From Actinomycetospora sp. NBRC 106375 (GTDB lineage Bacteria > Actinomycetota > Actinomycetes > Mycobacteriales > Pseudonocardiaceae), in NCBI RefSeq assembly GCF_030269665.1, contig NZ_BSTS01000003.1:186001-250000 (forward strand): DNA of 64,000 nt, written 5' to 3'. The position numbers and the translations under genes are program-made. Below, piece by piece: positions 39,745 through 48,975 of this stretch; the first letter of the stretch is position 1; each line of letters opens with the position of its first letter. The notes beneath the pieces are model-generated. The model did not search any database, was not told the origin of the DNA, and saw only the letters and a list, made by a program, of their open reading frames with translations.

Positions 39745-39837
39745 TCCGGACGCCGGCGCCCGGGGACGACCGGGCCGCCGACCCCGCCGTGACCGGCGCG
39801 GTGATCGCTCTCGATCTCGGACGTGGCCATCGTCACG

Positions 39838-39860
39838 CCCGGCCACGGGGGTGGCCCGGG
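39838..39860. terminator. Hairpin after recX
   Basis: CCCGGCCAC-GGGG-GTGGCCCGGG forms a 9-bp stem with one bulged base and a 4-nt loop about 95 bp after the recX stop. The rest of 39745-40025 contains a GTGCG-G-CGCAC repeat at 39888-39898 and otherwise nothing recognisable upstream of sdhC. Confidence 0.4.
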
Positions 39861-40025
39861 CGACATGACGGATTGACGCGTCGTAGTGTGCGGCGCACCA
39901 CAGAGCGTGGCGTCCGCGGGTTCTCCGCTCCGTCGCCGGCCACGGCCGGGCGCATCGGACGGTGCCGCCACCCGCCGACGCGTGCGCGTCACCGCAGACG
40001 AGACCACGCAGACAGGACCGGTGCC

Positions 40026-40862
40026 GTGACCACCACACACGACTCCGGGACGTACCGGCCGCCGGCGCCGGGACGCCCCGACATCCGACAGCGCACCCTG
40101 CGCACCGACCGCTGGTGGCTGCCGCCGCTGGCGAACGCGCTGGGCCTGGCCACCTTCGTCGTGTACGCGACGATCCGGTCGCTCTGGGGCGCCGCGTACT
40201 ACGTCGACGAGTACCACTACCTCTCGCCGTTCTACTCGCCGTGCGTGAGCGCCTCGTGCGTCCCGGAGGCGAGTCATCTGGGCCAGTGGTTCGGCGAGAT
40301 GCCGTGGTTCCTGCCCTACGCGCTGGTCTCGCTGCCGTTCCTGCTGCTCTTCCGGCTCACGTGCTACTACTACCGGAAGTCGTACTACCGGGCGTTCTGG
40401 TCGTCGCCGCCCGCGTGCGCCGTGGCCGAGCCGCACACGAAGTACACCGGCGAGACACGCTTCCCGCTGATCCTGCAGAACGCGCACCGGTACTTCTTCT
40501 ACGTGGCTTTCGTGATCTCGCTGCTCAACACCTACGACATGGTGCTGGCTTTCCAGAGCACCGACCCCGCCACGGGGCAGACGTCGTTCGGGCTGGGCCT
40601 GGGCACGCTCATCCTGCTGATCAACGTGGTCGGTCTGTGGCTGTACACGCTCTCGTGCCACTCGTGCCGCCACATCACGGGCGGGCGGCTCAAGCACTTC
40701 TCCAAGCACCCGGTGCGCTACAGGATCTGGACGGGCGTCTCCAAGCTGAACACCCGCCACATGCTGTTCGCGTGGCTGACGATCGGGACGCTGATCCTGA
40801 CCGACTTCTACATCATGCTCGTCTCGAGCGGCACCATCTCCGACCTGCGGATCGTGAACTGA
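40026..40862 (+). CDS. sdhC: Succinate dehydrogenase membrane anchor subunit (Sdh1 type)
   Basis: The 278-residue protein has about five membrane helices and unusual aromatic loops (AYYVDEYHYLSPFYSPC, RLTCYYYRKSYYRAFW), matching the anchor of the mycobacterial Sdh1 complex (Rv0249c) rather than the classical SdhC/SdhD pair. Several histidines (for example in QNAHRYFFY, SCHSCRHITGGRLKH and NTRHMLF) are candidate haem ligands. GTG 40026 was chosen as the frame start nearest TTTHDSGTYRPPAPGRPD. The stop and the sdhA start share a base (TGATG). Confidence 0.87.
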   Translation: MTTTHDSGTYRPPAPGRPDIRQRTLRTDRWWLPPLANALGLATFVVYATIRSLWGAAYYVDEYHYLSPFYSPCVSASCVPEASHLGQWFGEMPWFLPYALVSLPFLLLFRLTCYYYRKSYYRAFWSSPPACAVAEPHTKYTGETRFPLILQNAHRYFFYVAFVISLLNTYDMVLAFQSTDPATGQTSFGLGLGTLILLINVVGLWLYTLSCHSCRHITGGRLKHFSKHPVRYRIWTGVSKLNTRHMLFAWLTIGTLILTDFYIMLVSSGTISDLRIVN

Positions 40863-42868
40863 TGACGGACCCCGGCACCCCCACCGCCTTCGAGGCGGCC
40901 GACGCGAGCACCGGCGGCGACACCCCGGTCACCCACCACACGTACGACGTCCTCGTGATCGGGGCGGGCGGCGCGGGTCTGCGTGCCGCGATCGAGGCGC
41001 GCCTGCGCGGCAAGCGGGTCGCGATCATCTGCAAGTCGCTGTTCGGCAAGGCCCACACGGTCATGGCCGAGGGCGGGATCGCCGCGTCCATGGGCAACGC
41101 GAACCCGCGCGACAACTGGGAGGTCCACTTCCGCGACACCATGCGCGGGGGGAAGTTCCTCAACAACTGGCGCATGGCCGAGCTGCACGCCAAGGAGGCG
41201 CCGCAGCGGGTCTGGGAGCTCGAGACCTACGGCGCGCTGTTCGACCGCACGCCCGAGGGCAAGATCAGCCAGCGGAACTTCGGCGGGCACAACTTCCCGC
41301 GCCTCGCCCACGTCGGTGACCGCACGGGGCTCGAGCTGATCCGCACCCTGCAACAGAAGATCGTCTCGCTGCAGCAGGAGGACTTCGCCCGCACCGGCGA
41401 CTACGAGTCCGACCTCGCGGTCTTCCACGAGTACACGATCACCGAGCTGCTCAAGGACGGCGACCGTGTGGCCGGGGCGTTCGGCTACCGCCGTCCGACC
41501 GGCGAGCTGGTCTGCTTCCACTCCGCGGCGGTGGTGCTCGCGACCGGCGGCGTCGGCAAGTCGTTCAAGGTCACCAGCAACTCGTGGGAGTACACCGGCG
41601 ACGGCCACGCGCTCGCGATGCGCGCGGGCGCGAAGCTGCTGAACATGGAGTTCGTCCAGTTCCACCCCACCGGGATGGTCTGGCCGCCCAGCGTGAAGGG
41701 CATCCTCGTCACCGAGTCGGTGCGGGGCGACGGCGGCGTCCTCAAGAACTCCGAGGGCAAGCGCTTCATGTTCGACTACATCCCCGAGGTGTTCCGCGAG
41801 CAGTACGCGACCAGCGAGGCCGAGGGCGACCGCTGGTACACCGACGCCGACAACAACCGGCGCCCGCCGGAGCTGCTGCCGCGCGACGAGGTCGCCCGCG
41901 CGATCAACAACGAGGTCAAGGAGGGCCGTGGCTCCCCGGCCGGCGGTGTCTACCTCGACGTCTCGAGCCGCATGCCTGCCGCGGAGATCACGCGGCGGCT
42001 GCCGTCGATGTACCACCAGTTCAAGGAGCTGGCCGACGTCGACATCACCGCCGGGCCGATGGAGGTCGGACCGACCTGTCACTACGTCATGGGCGGCGTC
42101 GAGGTCGACCCGGACACCGCGGCGTCCGCGGTGCCGGGGCTCTTCGCGGCCGGCGAGGTCGCGGGCGGCATGCACGGCAGCAACCGCCTCGGCGGCAACT
42201 CGCTGTCGGACCTGCTGGTCTTCGGCTGCCGCGCCGGCGCGGGGGCCGCGGCCTACCTCGACGGGCTCGGGAACGTGCCGACGGTCTCCGACGCGTCGGT
42301 GACCGCGGCGCGGGAGGACGTCGAGCGCCCGATCGAGAGCTCGGGCGGCGAGAACGCCTACACCGTGCACCAGGAACTGCAGCAGACGATGAACGACCTC
42401 GTCGGCATCATCCGCAAGGCCGACGAGATGGAGCTGGCCCTCAAGAAGCTCCACGAGCTCAAGGACCGGGTCCCGCGCGTCGCGGTCGACGGGCGCCGCG
42501 CCTACAACCCGGGCTGGCACCTCGCGCTCGACCTGCGCAACATGCTCATGGTCAGCGAGTGCATCGCGAAGGCGGCGCTCGAGCGGCAGGAGAGCCGCGG
42601 CGGGCACACCCGCGACGACTACCCGACGATGGACGAGACGTGGCGGCGCGAGCTGCTCGTGTGCTCGCTGCGGGACGGGGAGGTCGTCCTCGAGCACCAG
42701 GGCCAGCCCGACATGCGCTCGGACCTGTTCGACCTCTTCGAGCTCGACGAGCTGAAGAAGTACTACACCGGCGACGAGCTGGGTGGCCACCGCAGCGACG
42801 CCCCGGTCCGGAAGGACGAGGTCAACGCCGACGACCCCGGTAGCGAGCACACCGGAGGGGGAGCCTAG
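40862..42868 (+). CDS. sdhA: Succinate dehydrogenase flavoprotein subunit (Sdh1 type)
   Basis: The 668-residue FAD enzyme oxidises succinate to fumarate. It shows the dinucleotide fold VLVIGAGGAGLRAAIEA, the covalent-FAD histidine context LFGKAHTVMAEGGIAASMGN, the active-site region EFVQFHPTGM and RGDGGVLKNSEGKRF, and the late GEVAGGMHGSNRLGGNSL. The KSLFGKAHTVMAEGG and MRGGKFLNNWRMAELHAKEAP stretches are very close in pattern to Rv0248c. It is coupled to sdhC by overlap and followed 2 bp later by sdhB. Confidence 0.95.
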   Translation: MTDPGTPTAFEAADASTGGDTPVTHHTYDVLVIGAGGAGLRAAIEARLRGKRVAIICKSLFGKAHTVMAEGGIAASMGNANPRDNWEVHFRDTMRGGKFLNNWRMAELHAKEAPQRVWELETYGALFDRTPEGKISQRNFGGHNFPRLAHVGDRTGLELIRTLQQKIVSLQQEDFARTGDYESDLAVFHEYTITELLKDGDRVAGAFGYRRPTGELVCFHSAAVVLATGGVGKSFKVTSNSWEYTGDGHALAMRAGAKLLNMEFVQFHPTGMVWPPSVKGILVTESVRGDGGVLKNSEGKRFMFDYIPEVFREQYATSEAEGDRWYTDADNNRRPPELLPRDEVARAINNEVKEGRGSPAGGVYLDVSSRMPAAEITRRLPSMYHQFKELADVDITAGPMEVGPTCHYVMGGVEVDPDTAASAVPGLFAAGEVAGGMHGSNRLGGNSLSDLLVFGCRAGAGAAAYLDGLGNVPTVSDASVTAAREDVERPIESSGGENAYTVHQELQQTMNDLVGIIRKADEMELALKKLHELKDRVPRVAVDGRRAYNPGWHLALDLRNMLMVSECIAKAALERQESRGGHTRDDYPTMDETWRRELLVCSLRDGEVVLEHQGQPDMRSDLFDLFELDELKKYYTGDELGGHRSDAPVRKDEVNADDPGSEHTGGGA

Positions 42869-42870
42869 GC

Positions 42871-43731
42871 ATGGGATACGCAGCGAGCTTCAAGGTCTGG
42901 CGCGGCGACGCGGAGGGCGGCGACTTCGTCGACTACACGGTCGACGTCGAGGAGGGCGAGGTCGTCCTCGACATCATGCACCGCCTCCAGGCCACGCAGG
43001 CCGGGGACATGGCGGTGCGGTGGAACTGCAAGGCCGGCAAGTGCGGGTCGTGCAGCGCCGAGGTCAACGGGCGCCCGCGCCTGATGTGCATGACGCGCAT
43101 GTCGACGTTCACCGAGGACGAGACGATCTCGGTGGCGCCCATCCGGACGTTCCCGGTGATCCGCGACCTCGTCACCGACGTCGACTTCAACTACCAGAAG
43201 GCCCGTGAGGTCCCGGCCTTCGCCCCGCCGGAGGACCTCGCCCCGGGCGAGTACCGGATGGCGCAGGCGGACGTCGAGCGCTCGCAGGAGTTCCGCAAGT
43301 GCATCGAGTGCTACCTGTGCCAGAACGTCTGCCACGTGGTGCGTGACCACGAGGAGAACAAGGAGCCGTTCTCCGGCCCGCGCTACCTCATGCGCTTCGC
43401 CGAGCTGGACATGCACCCGCTCGACGTGCGCAACCGCAAGGAGGACGCGCAGGAGGACGCCGGCCTGGGCTTCTGCAACATCACCAAGTGCTGCACCGAG
43501 GTCTGCCCGGAGCACATCAAGATCACCGACAACGCGCTCATCCCGATGAAGGAGCGCGTGGTCGACCGGAAGTACGACCCGCTGGTCTGGCTCGGCAAGA
43601 AGATCTTCAAGCGTGAGGACCTGGAGGCCGAGCAGCGCGGCGCCACCGGAGCGCGTTCGCTCGAGAACCCGGGGCCGGACAACGGCTCGTCGCTCGACGC
43701 CGACCGGATCGGCCCGGTCGGCACGACCTGA
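42871..43731 (+). CDS. sdhB: Succinate dehydrogenase iron-sulfur subunit (Sdh1 type)
   Basis: The 286-residue protein carries the plant-type 2Fe-2S ligands C53, C58, C61 and C73 (CKAGKCGSCSAEVNGRPRLMC, 21 residues spanning 53-73, quoted in part as CKAGKCGSC), then CIECYLCQNVC and CNITKCCTEVCPEHI for the 4Fe-4S and 3Fe-4S clusters. It passes electrons from the flavin to the membrane anchor. The last 40 residues are a disordered charged tail, longer than in Escherichia coli SdhB. A strong terminator follows. Confidence 0.95.
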   Translation: MGYAASFKVWRGDAEGGDFVDYTVDVEEGEVVLDIMHRLQATQAGDMAVRWNCKAGKCGSCSAEVNGRPRLMCMTRMSTFTEDETISVAPIRTFPVIRDLVTDVDFNYQKAREVPAFAPPEDLAPGEYRMAQADVERSQEFRKCIECYLCQNVCHVVRDHEENKEPFSGPRYLMRFAELDMHPLDVRNRKEDAQEDAGLGFCNITKCCTEVCPEHIKITDNALIPMKERVVDRKYDPLVWLGKKIFKREDLEAEQRGATGARSLENPGPDNGSSLDADRIGPVGTT

Positions 43732-43759
43732 GGTCGCCCCGCGGCAGGTCGACCCGCCG

Positions 43760-43797
43760 CGACGGACCCGTGATCCCCCCGGGACACGGGTCCGTCG
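43760..43797. terminator. Bidirectional terminator after sdhCAB
   Basis: CGACGGACCCGTG and its exact reverse complement CACGGGTCCGTCG form a 13-bp stem around a 12-nt loop containing six consecutive C residues. It sits between convergent sdhB and the NTF2-like gene. Confidence 0.8.
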
Positions 43798-43812
43798 TGT
43801 GTCGGGAGGGAG

Positions 43813-44262
43813 TCAGCCGGCGGCGCGCAGCGCGTCCGTCCCGCCGACCGCGGCCCAGAAGCGCTCGTTGGCCTCCCGGTCGCGGTCGAAGGTCTCCAGG
43901 CGCGCCCACTGCCCGTCCCGCATCGTGATCACGTAGACGGCCTGGTTGTCGAACACCGCGTCGCCGCGCCGTCCGGTCTCGTGGACGAGCATGACCACGC
44001 GGTCGGCGTCGCCGTAGATGCCGAGCGGCTCCTGGGCGAAGGTGCCCTCGAAGAACGCGAGCCACTGCCCGTAGAAGCCGAAGAAGGCGGCCTTGCCGTC
44101 GACGACGTGCAGGTCGGCGGGCACGCCGTTGTCGTAGTTGATCATGACGAAGTCGTCGGGGAGCATCGCGTCGAACGGTCCGACGTCACCCTGCTGGGCG
44201 GCGAGGAACGCGTCGCGGGTGTGCGTGACGTTCGGGTGCTCGGCGAGGCCGGTGCTGGTCAT
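43813..44262 (-). CDS. SnoaL/NTF2-like protein
   Basis: The 149-residue protein has the cone-shaped NTF2-like pattern: an N-terminal helix (VTHTRDAFLAAQQGDVGPFDAMLPDDFVMINYD), a central strand and helix (DGKAAFFGFYGQWLAFFEGTF), then VVMLVHETGRRGDAVFDNQAVYVITMRDGQWARLETFDRD, quoted in pieces of one chain. The group includes ketosteroid-isomerase-like enzymes and polyketide cyclases; substrate unknown. A TAGCGT -10 lies at 44297-44302 on the minus strand. Confidence 0.78.
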   Translation of the reverse strand: MTSTGLAEHPNVTHTRDAFLAAQQGDVGPFDAMLPDDFVMINYDNGVPADLHVVDGKAAFFGFYGQWLAFFEGTFAQEPLGIYGDADRVVMLVHETGRRGDAVFDNQAVYVITMRDGQWARLETFDRDREANERFWAAVGGTDALRAAG

Positions 44263-44322
44263 GATCGTCCCCCGTGCTGGTGATCGGTGTGCTCCGACGC
44301 TAGGGACGCCCGGGCACGGGAT

Positions 44323-44342
44323 CGTCTGCCGGACGGCAGACG
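44323..44342. promoter_or_regulatory. 20-bp palindrome between the GNAT and NTF2-like genes
   Basis: CGTCTGCCG-GA-CGGCAGACG is a perfect 9-bp inverted repeat. It lies 57 bp past the GNAT stop and covers the -35 region of the NTF2-like gene's promoter. It may be a terminator for the former or an operator for the latter; the 2-nt loop favours a protein-binding site. Confidence 0.45.
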
Positions 44343-44398
44343 CCGGGAGTCAGGAGTCCGACCCGCAGGCCGACCCGTGCGGCGGACGGTGGCGGTCG

Positions 44399-44902
44399 CT
44401 ACAGCTCGCGGCGCATCGCGAGCCGCGGCTGCCGGTCGAGGCCCCGGGCGGTCTCGGCCGCCCGCACCGCCCGCAGGCCCGGGCCCAGCTCGTCGTCGGC
44501 GAGCGGCCGGAACCCGAGGCGCTCGTAGTACGGCCCGTTCCACGGCACGTCGCGATAGGTCGTCAGCGTCACCGCGGCGAACCCGGCCGCCCGGGCGCGG
44601 TCGACCAGGTGCTCGACGAGCCGCGCGCCGAGCCCCCGCCGGGCGCCGTCGGGGTGCACCGAGACCTGCTCGAGGTGGGCCTCGCCGTCGACGACGTCGT
44701 CCATGAGGTAGGCGAGCGGACGCCCGTCGACCTCCAGGACCCACAACCCGCCCCGGTCCAGCGCGCCGCGCAGGACGACCGCCGACGGCGGGGCCTCGTC
44801 GGCGACCGTGCCGAGGCCGACGTCGCGGAACAGCGCTCCCGCGGCCACCTCGATCGCGCGCAGGACCTCGAGCTCGTCCGGGCGAGCGGGCCGGATGGTC
44901 AC
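44399..44902 (-). CDS. GNAT-family N-acetyltransferase
   Basis: The 167-residue protein is a typical GNAT: an opening strand MTIRPARPDELEVLRAIE, the acetyl-CoA loop VSVHPDGARRGLGARLVEHLV (R-R-G-L-G-A), and the C-terminal TYRDVPWNGPYYERLGFRPL, in which the tyrosine pair and GFRPL are characteristic of small GNATs. The acceptor substrate is unknown. It begins 7 bp downstream of gluD on the same strand and may be part of the glu operon transcript. Confidence 0.87.
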   Translation of the reverse strand: MTIRPARPDELEVLRAIEVAAGALFRDVGLGTVADEAPPSAVVLRGALDRGGLWVLEVDGRPLAYLMDDVVDGEAHLEQVSVHPDGARRGLGARLVEHLVDRARAAGFAAVTLTTYRDVPWNGPYYERLGFRPLADDELGPGLRAVRAAETARGLDRQPRLAMRREL

Positions 44903-44909
44903 CCGGGCA

Positions 44910-45764
44910 CTATTCCCCGTCCTCCGGGCGGGGCGCGACGGTGCGGACGGCCGGGTTGCGGCGGCTGCGGCGCTCGAGCCAGGTGGCCAGGGCCGAGAGC
45001 AGCAGGCACAGGGTGATGTAGACGACGGCGACCACGATCGCGACCGGGATCAGCGGGTAGCCGAGCTCGGCGTTGGACCCGAGCCGCTGGGCCTGGAAGA
45101 GCAGCTCCGGGTACGTGATCAGGAAGCCCAGCGCGGAGTCCTTCAGCAGCACGACCAGCTGGCTCACGATCGAGGGCAGCATCGAGCGCACCGCCTGGGG
45201 CAGGAGCACGAAGCGCATGACGCCGGACTTGCGCAGCCCCAGCGCGTAGGCGGCTTCGGACTGCCCGCGGGGCACCGCGAGGATTCCGGCCCGGAAGATC
45301 TCGCCGAGCACGGCGCCGTTGTAGACGGTGAGCGCCAGGACGATCGCGACGTAGGTGGAGACGGTGACGCCCACCGACGGCATGCCGTAATAGAGCAGGA
45401 ACATCAGCACGACCACCGGGATCGCCCGGAACGCCTCCAGGACGCCCGACGAGGTCCGCCGCAGCCAGGGGTGGTCGGAGACCCGGCCCAGGGCGAGGAC
45501 CGCCCCGAAGACCACGGCCAGCACCGCGGCCGAGGCGAAGGCCTGCAGCGTCATGACCAGCCCGTCGAGCACGTCGAGCTGGATCCGCTCGTAGAGGATC
45601 CACTCCCACATCCGCGCGTCGAGCTGGCCGGTGGCGGCCAGGCGCCAGACGAGCACCCCGACCAGCGCCACCACGACCGCGAGCGTGACGACCCCGGCGG
45701 CGGTGTTGCGCGCCCGCGCCCGCGGGCCGGGGACGTCGAACAGGACCGTCGTCGGCGCGCTCAT
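44910..45764 (-). CDS. gluD: Glutamate ABC transporter permease GluD
   Basis: The 284-residue polar-amino-acid permease has an N-terminal cytoplasmic leader, about six helices and the EAA loop EIFRAGILAVPRGQSEAAYALGLRK that contacts the ATPase. LKDSALGFLITYPELLFQAQ is typical of glutamate-type permeases of this class. ATG 45764 overlaps the gluC stop (ATGA). Together with gluC it forms the membrane channel. Confidence 0.92.
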   Translation of the reverse strand: MSAPTTVLFDVPGPRARARNTAAGVVTLAVVVALVGVLVWRLAATGQLDARMWEWILYERIQLDVLDGLVMTLQAFASAAVLAVVFGAVLALGRVSDHPWLRRTSSGVLEAFRAIPVVVLMFLLYYGMPSVGVTVSTYVAIVLALTVYNGAVLGEIFRAGILAVPRGQSEAAYALGLRKSGVMRFVLLPQAVRSMLPSIVSQLVVLLKDSALGFLITYPELLFQAQRLGSNAELGYPLIPVAIVVAVVYITLCLLLSALATWLERRSRRNPAVRTVAPRPEDGE

Positions 45765-46405
45765 CGGGCCACGCTCCAGCGCTTCTCGAGGCGGCGTTGC
45801 ACCGCCGTGAGGGGGACGACGAGGATGACGAAGCCCAGCGCCACCCAGAGCAGGGCGACCAGGGTCGAGCCGCCCTGCTCGTTGACCACGCGGTAGAACC
45901 CGCCCGCCTCGACCACCGAGAAGCCGGCGGCGACGGTGGTGTTCTTCAGCAGCGCGATCTGCACGCTGGTCAGCGGGGGCACGACCGAGCGGATGGCCTG
46001 AGGCAGGACGATCAGCGAGAGCGTCTGGGTGAAGCCCAGGCCCAGGGCCCGGGCCGCCTCGGACTGACCGGCGGGCACGGTGCTGATGCCGCCGCGCACC
46101 GTCTCGCAGACGAACGCCGCGGTGTAGAGCGAGAGCCCGACCACGGCGAGCAGGAAGAACGGCAGGTAGAAGAAGAGCTTGGTGAAGCCGAGCGCGAAGA
46201 AGAACAGCACCAGGGTCAGCGGCGTGTTCCGCAGCAAGGTCACGTAGCCGGTGCCGACCGTGCGCATCGCGGGTACCGGGCTGACCCGCATCGCCGCCAG
46301 GAGTGTCCCGAGGATCATCGAGGCGACCCCCGAGAGCACGAACAGGCCGAGCGTCACCCCGAAGCGCGACAGGAAGTCGTCGAGGTTGTCGAGCAGGACC
46401 GACAC
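45761..46405 (-). CDS. gluC: Glutamate ABC transporter permease GluC
   Basis: This 214-residue permease has about five helices and the EAA loop ETVRGGISTVPAGQSEAARALGLGF; LLKNTTVAAGFSVVEAGGFYRVVNEQ matches the actinobacterial GluC pattern. GTG 46405 has AAGGAGG about 7 nt upstream, and that site lies inside a GGCCCC...GGGGCC hairpin. A strong second hairpin separates it from gluB. Confidence 0.92.
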   Translation of the reverse strand: MSVLLDNLDDFLSRFGVTLGLFVLSGVASMILGTLLAAMRVSPVPAMRTVGTGYVTLLRNTPLTLVLFFFALGFTKLFFYLPFFLLAVVGLSLYTAAFVCETVRGGISTVPAGQSEAARALGLGFTQTLSLIVLPQAIRSVVPPLTSVQIALLKNTTVAAGFSVVEAGGFYRVVNEQGGSTLVALLWVALGFVILVVPLTAVQRRLEKRWSVAR

Positions 46406-46408
46406 GAC

Positions 46409-46468
46409 GGCCCCTCCTTGGTCGGGGCCCGGCGTGGGTCCCCGTGCCGGAGCACGGGGACCCCACGC
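46409..46468 (-). promoter_or_regulatory. Two hairpins in the gluB-gluC intergenic region
   Basis: A 16-bp stem with one bulge and loop CGGA occupies 46432-46468 (arm GCGTGGGTCCCCGTGC). Beside it, GGCCCC (46409-46414) and GGGGCC (46424-46429) pair around the gluC Shine-Dalgarno sequence. The first is placed to terminate or protect part of the mRNA after the binding-protein gene; the second could lower gluC translation. Together they would make GluB more abundant than the permeases. Confidence 0.6.
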
Positions 46469-46481
46469 GCGGGACCGCGGG

Positions 46482-47375
46482 TCAGTAGCGCTGGATCGGC
46501 GGCGGGCTGGCCTGGGTGCCGGAGCGGCCCAGGGTCTCGTTGTAGAGCCGCTGCCAGGTCCCGTCGTTCTCGGCCTGCTGGATCAGGTCGTTGACCTTGT
46601 TCCGCAGTGCTGCGTCGTTCAGCGGCAGCCCCACGCCGTAGGGCTCGCTCGAGAACGTCTGACCGACGACGCGCAGCTGGTCGGGCGCCTGGGCGGCGTA
46701 GCCGGCGAGGATCGCGTTGTCGGTGGTCACCGCGTCGACCTGACCGCCGCGCAGCGCGTCGACGCACTGCGAGTAGTTCTGGAACTCCACGACGTTGGTC
46801 GTCAGGTTCTGGTCCCGGACCCGCTGGATGGGTGTCGACCCCGTGACCGAGCAGACACGCTTGCCCTGCAGCGTCTGGGGCCCGGTGATCGACTGGTCGT
46901 CGGCGCGGACCAGGAGGTCCTGGCCGGCGACGAAGTACGGGCCGGCGAACGAGACGCGCTGCTTGCGGCTGTCGTTGATCGTGTAGGTGCCGACGTACAT
47001 GTCGACGTCGCCGCGCGAGATGGCGTCCTCGCGGGCGGCCGACGGCACGACCTTGTACTCGATCTGCTCGGGCCCGAAACCGAGCCCGGCAGCGATCATG
47101 CGGCCGATCTCGATGTCGAAGCCGGTGTACTGCCCGGTCGTCGGGTCCTGGATGCCCAGACCCGGCTGGTCGTTCTTGACCCCGATGACGATCCGGCCGC
47201 GCTGCTGCATCGCCGCGAAGGTCGGCGAGCCAGGGACCTGCACGTTCTGGGCCACCGGTACGCCGGCCACCGGCGCGGCACCGCTCGGGCTGCCCTCGCG
47301 GCCGCACGCGGCCCCGAGGGCCAGGGCGAGCACCGCGAGCAGGACACCGAGGACCCGGATCGGGACGCGTCGCAT
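46482..47375 (-). CDS. gluB: Glutamate-binding lipoprotein GluB
   Basis: The 297-residue protein has a lipoprotein signal peptide ending LGAAC (C24) and a family 3 solute-binding domain: IVIGVKNDQPGLGIQDPTTGQYTGFDIEIGR, FAGPYFVAGQDLLVR and TGSTPIQRVRD are typical of actinobacterial glutamate-binding GluB. It delivers glutamate to GluC/GluD from outside the membrane. ATG 47375 follows AGAAGGAG. It lies 26 bp after gluA. Confidence 0.93.
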   Translation of the reverse strand: MRRVPIRVLGVLLAVLALALGAACGREGSPSGAAPVAGVPVAQNVQVPGSPTFAAMQQRGRIVIGVKNDQPGLGIQDPTTGQYTGFDIEIGRMIAAGLGFGPEQIEYKVVPSAAREDAISRGDVDMYVGTYTINDSRKQRVSFAGPYFVAGQDLLVRADDQSITGPQTLQGKRVCSVTGSTPIQRVRDQNLTTNVVEFQNYSQCVDALRGGQVDAVTTDNAILAGYAAQAPDQLRVVGQTFSSEPYGVGLPLNDAALRNKVNDLIQQAENDGTWQRLYNETLGRSGTQASPPPIQRY

Positions 47376-47401
47376 GAGCGGCTCCTTCTGCTGTCGGTGG
47401 A

Positions 47402-48148
<747 letters not shown>

Positions 48149-48288
48149 CGAGGGGTCACCTGTCCGATCGAGATCGCCGTGAGGTGTGACGGACCGTGGC
48201 AGGGCTTTGCACGCAACGTCCATTCTCTTGAGGAAGACTTAGGGTTCCCCGAAGACGGAGCCTGCGTAGCTCGACCCGGGAGAGCGGC

Positions 48289-48972
48289 GTGAGAGTGCTG
48301 GTGGTGGAGGACGACGACCGCGTCGCCGCCGCGCTGCGCACGGCGCTCGCCCGATACGGCATGGATGTCGATCGCCTCGCGACCGGGCGCGACGTCCTGG
48401 ACCATCTGCCCGCCGCGGACGTCGTGCTGCTCGACCTGGGGCTGCCCGACGTCGACGGCCTCGAGGTGTGCCGGTCGATCCGAGAAGCGGGGGAGACGCC
48501 CGTCATCGTGGTCAGCGCGCGGGGGCGGGTCGACGAGCGCATCGTCGGGCTGCACCACGGCGCCGACGACTACCTGGTCAAGCCCTACGACGTCGGCGAG
48601 CTGGTGGCGCGCATCCACGCGGTGCGCCGCCGGCGGGGCCCGGCGGCGGGCCCGCCGCCGACACCGGCCCGCGACCTCGGTGGCGGGGTCGTGCTCGACC
48701 GGGCCCGCCACGTGCTCACCGTCGAGGGCGGGGAGGTCGCCCTCTCCCGCAAGGAGTTCGCGGTGCTGGCGCTGCTCGCCGACGCCGACGGCGCGGTCTG
48801 CACGCGGGACCACCTCGTCGCCGAGGTCTGGGGCCGCCGCTGGCCGGGCGCGGACCGCACGCTGGATGTCCATGTCGCCACGCTGCGCACCAAGCTCGGG
48901 CGTCCCGGGCTGGTCGCGACGGTCCGCGGGGTGGGCTACCGGCTGGTCCCCGACGGCCGAGAGGGCGGCTGA
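48289..48972 (+). CDS. gluR: OmpR-family response regulator GluR
   Basis: The 227-residue regulator has a receiver domain with D8-D9, phosphoacceptor D49 (VVLLDLGLPDVDG) and DDYLVKPYD, then an OmpR winged helix (LSRKEFAVLALLADADGAVCTRDHL and DRTLDVHVATLRTKLG). The divergent position beside gluABCD and the adjoining kinase match the GluR-GluK system that senses glutamate in Streptomyces coelicolor. GTG 48289 is preceded by GGGAGAGC. A TAGGGT -10 lies at 48240-48245. Confidence 0.9.
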   Translation: MRVLVVEDDDRVAAALRTALARYGMDVDRLATGRDVLDHLPAADVVLLDLGLPDVDGLEVCRSIREAGETPVIVVSARGRVDERIVGLHHGADDYLVKPYDVGELVARIHAVRRRRGPAAGPPPTPARDLGGGVVLDRARHVLTVEGGEVALSRKEFAVLALLADADGAVCTRDHLVAEVWGRRWPGADRTLDVHVATLRTKLGRPGLVATVRGVGYRLVPDGREGG

Positions 48973-48975
48973 CGG

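Noticed and set aside
43760-43797. 6C-type small RNA because the hairpin loop has six C residues
   Set aside because: The 6C motif needs two such stem-loops; only one is present and it sits exactly between convergent stops, where a terminator is expected.
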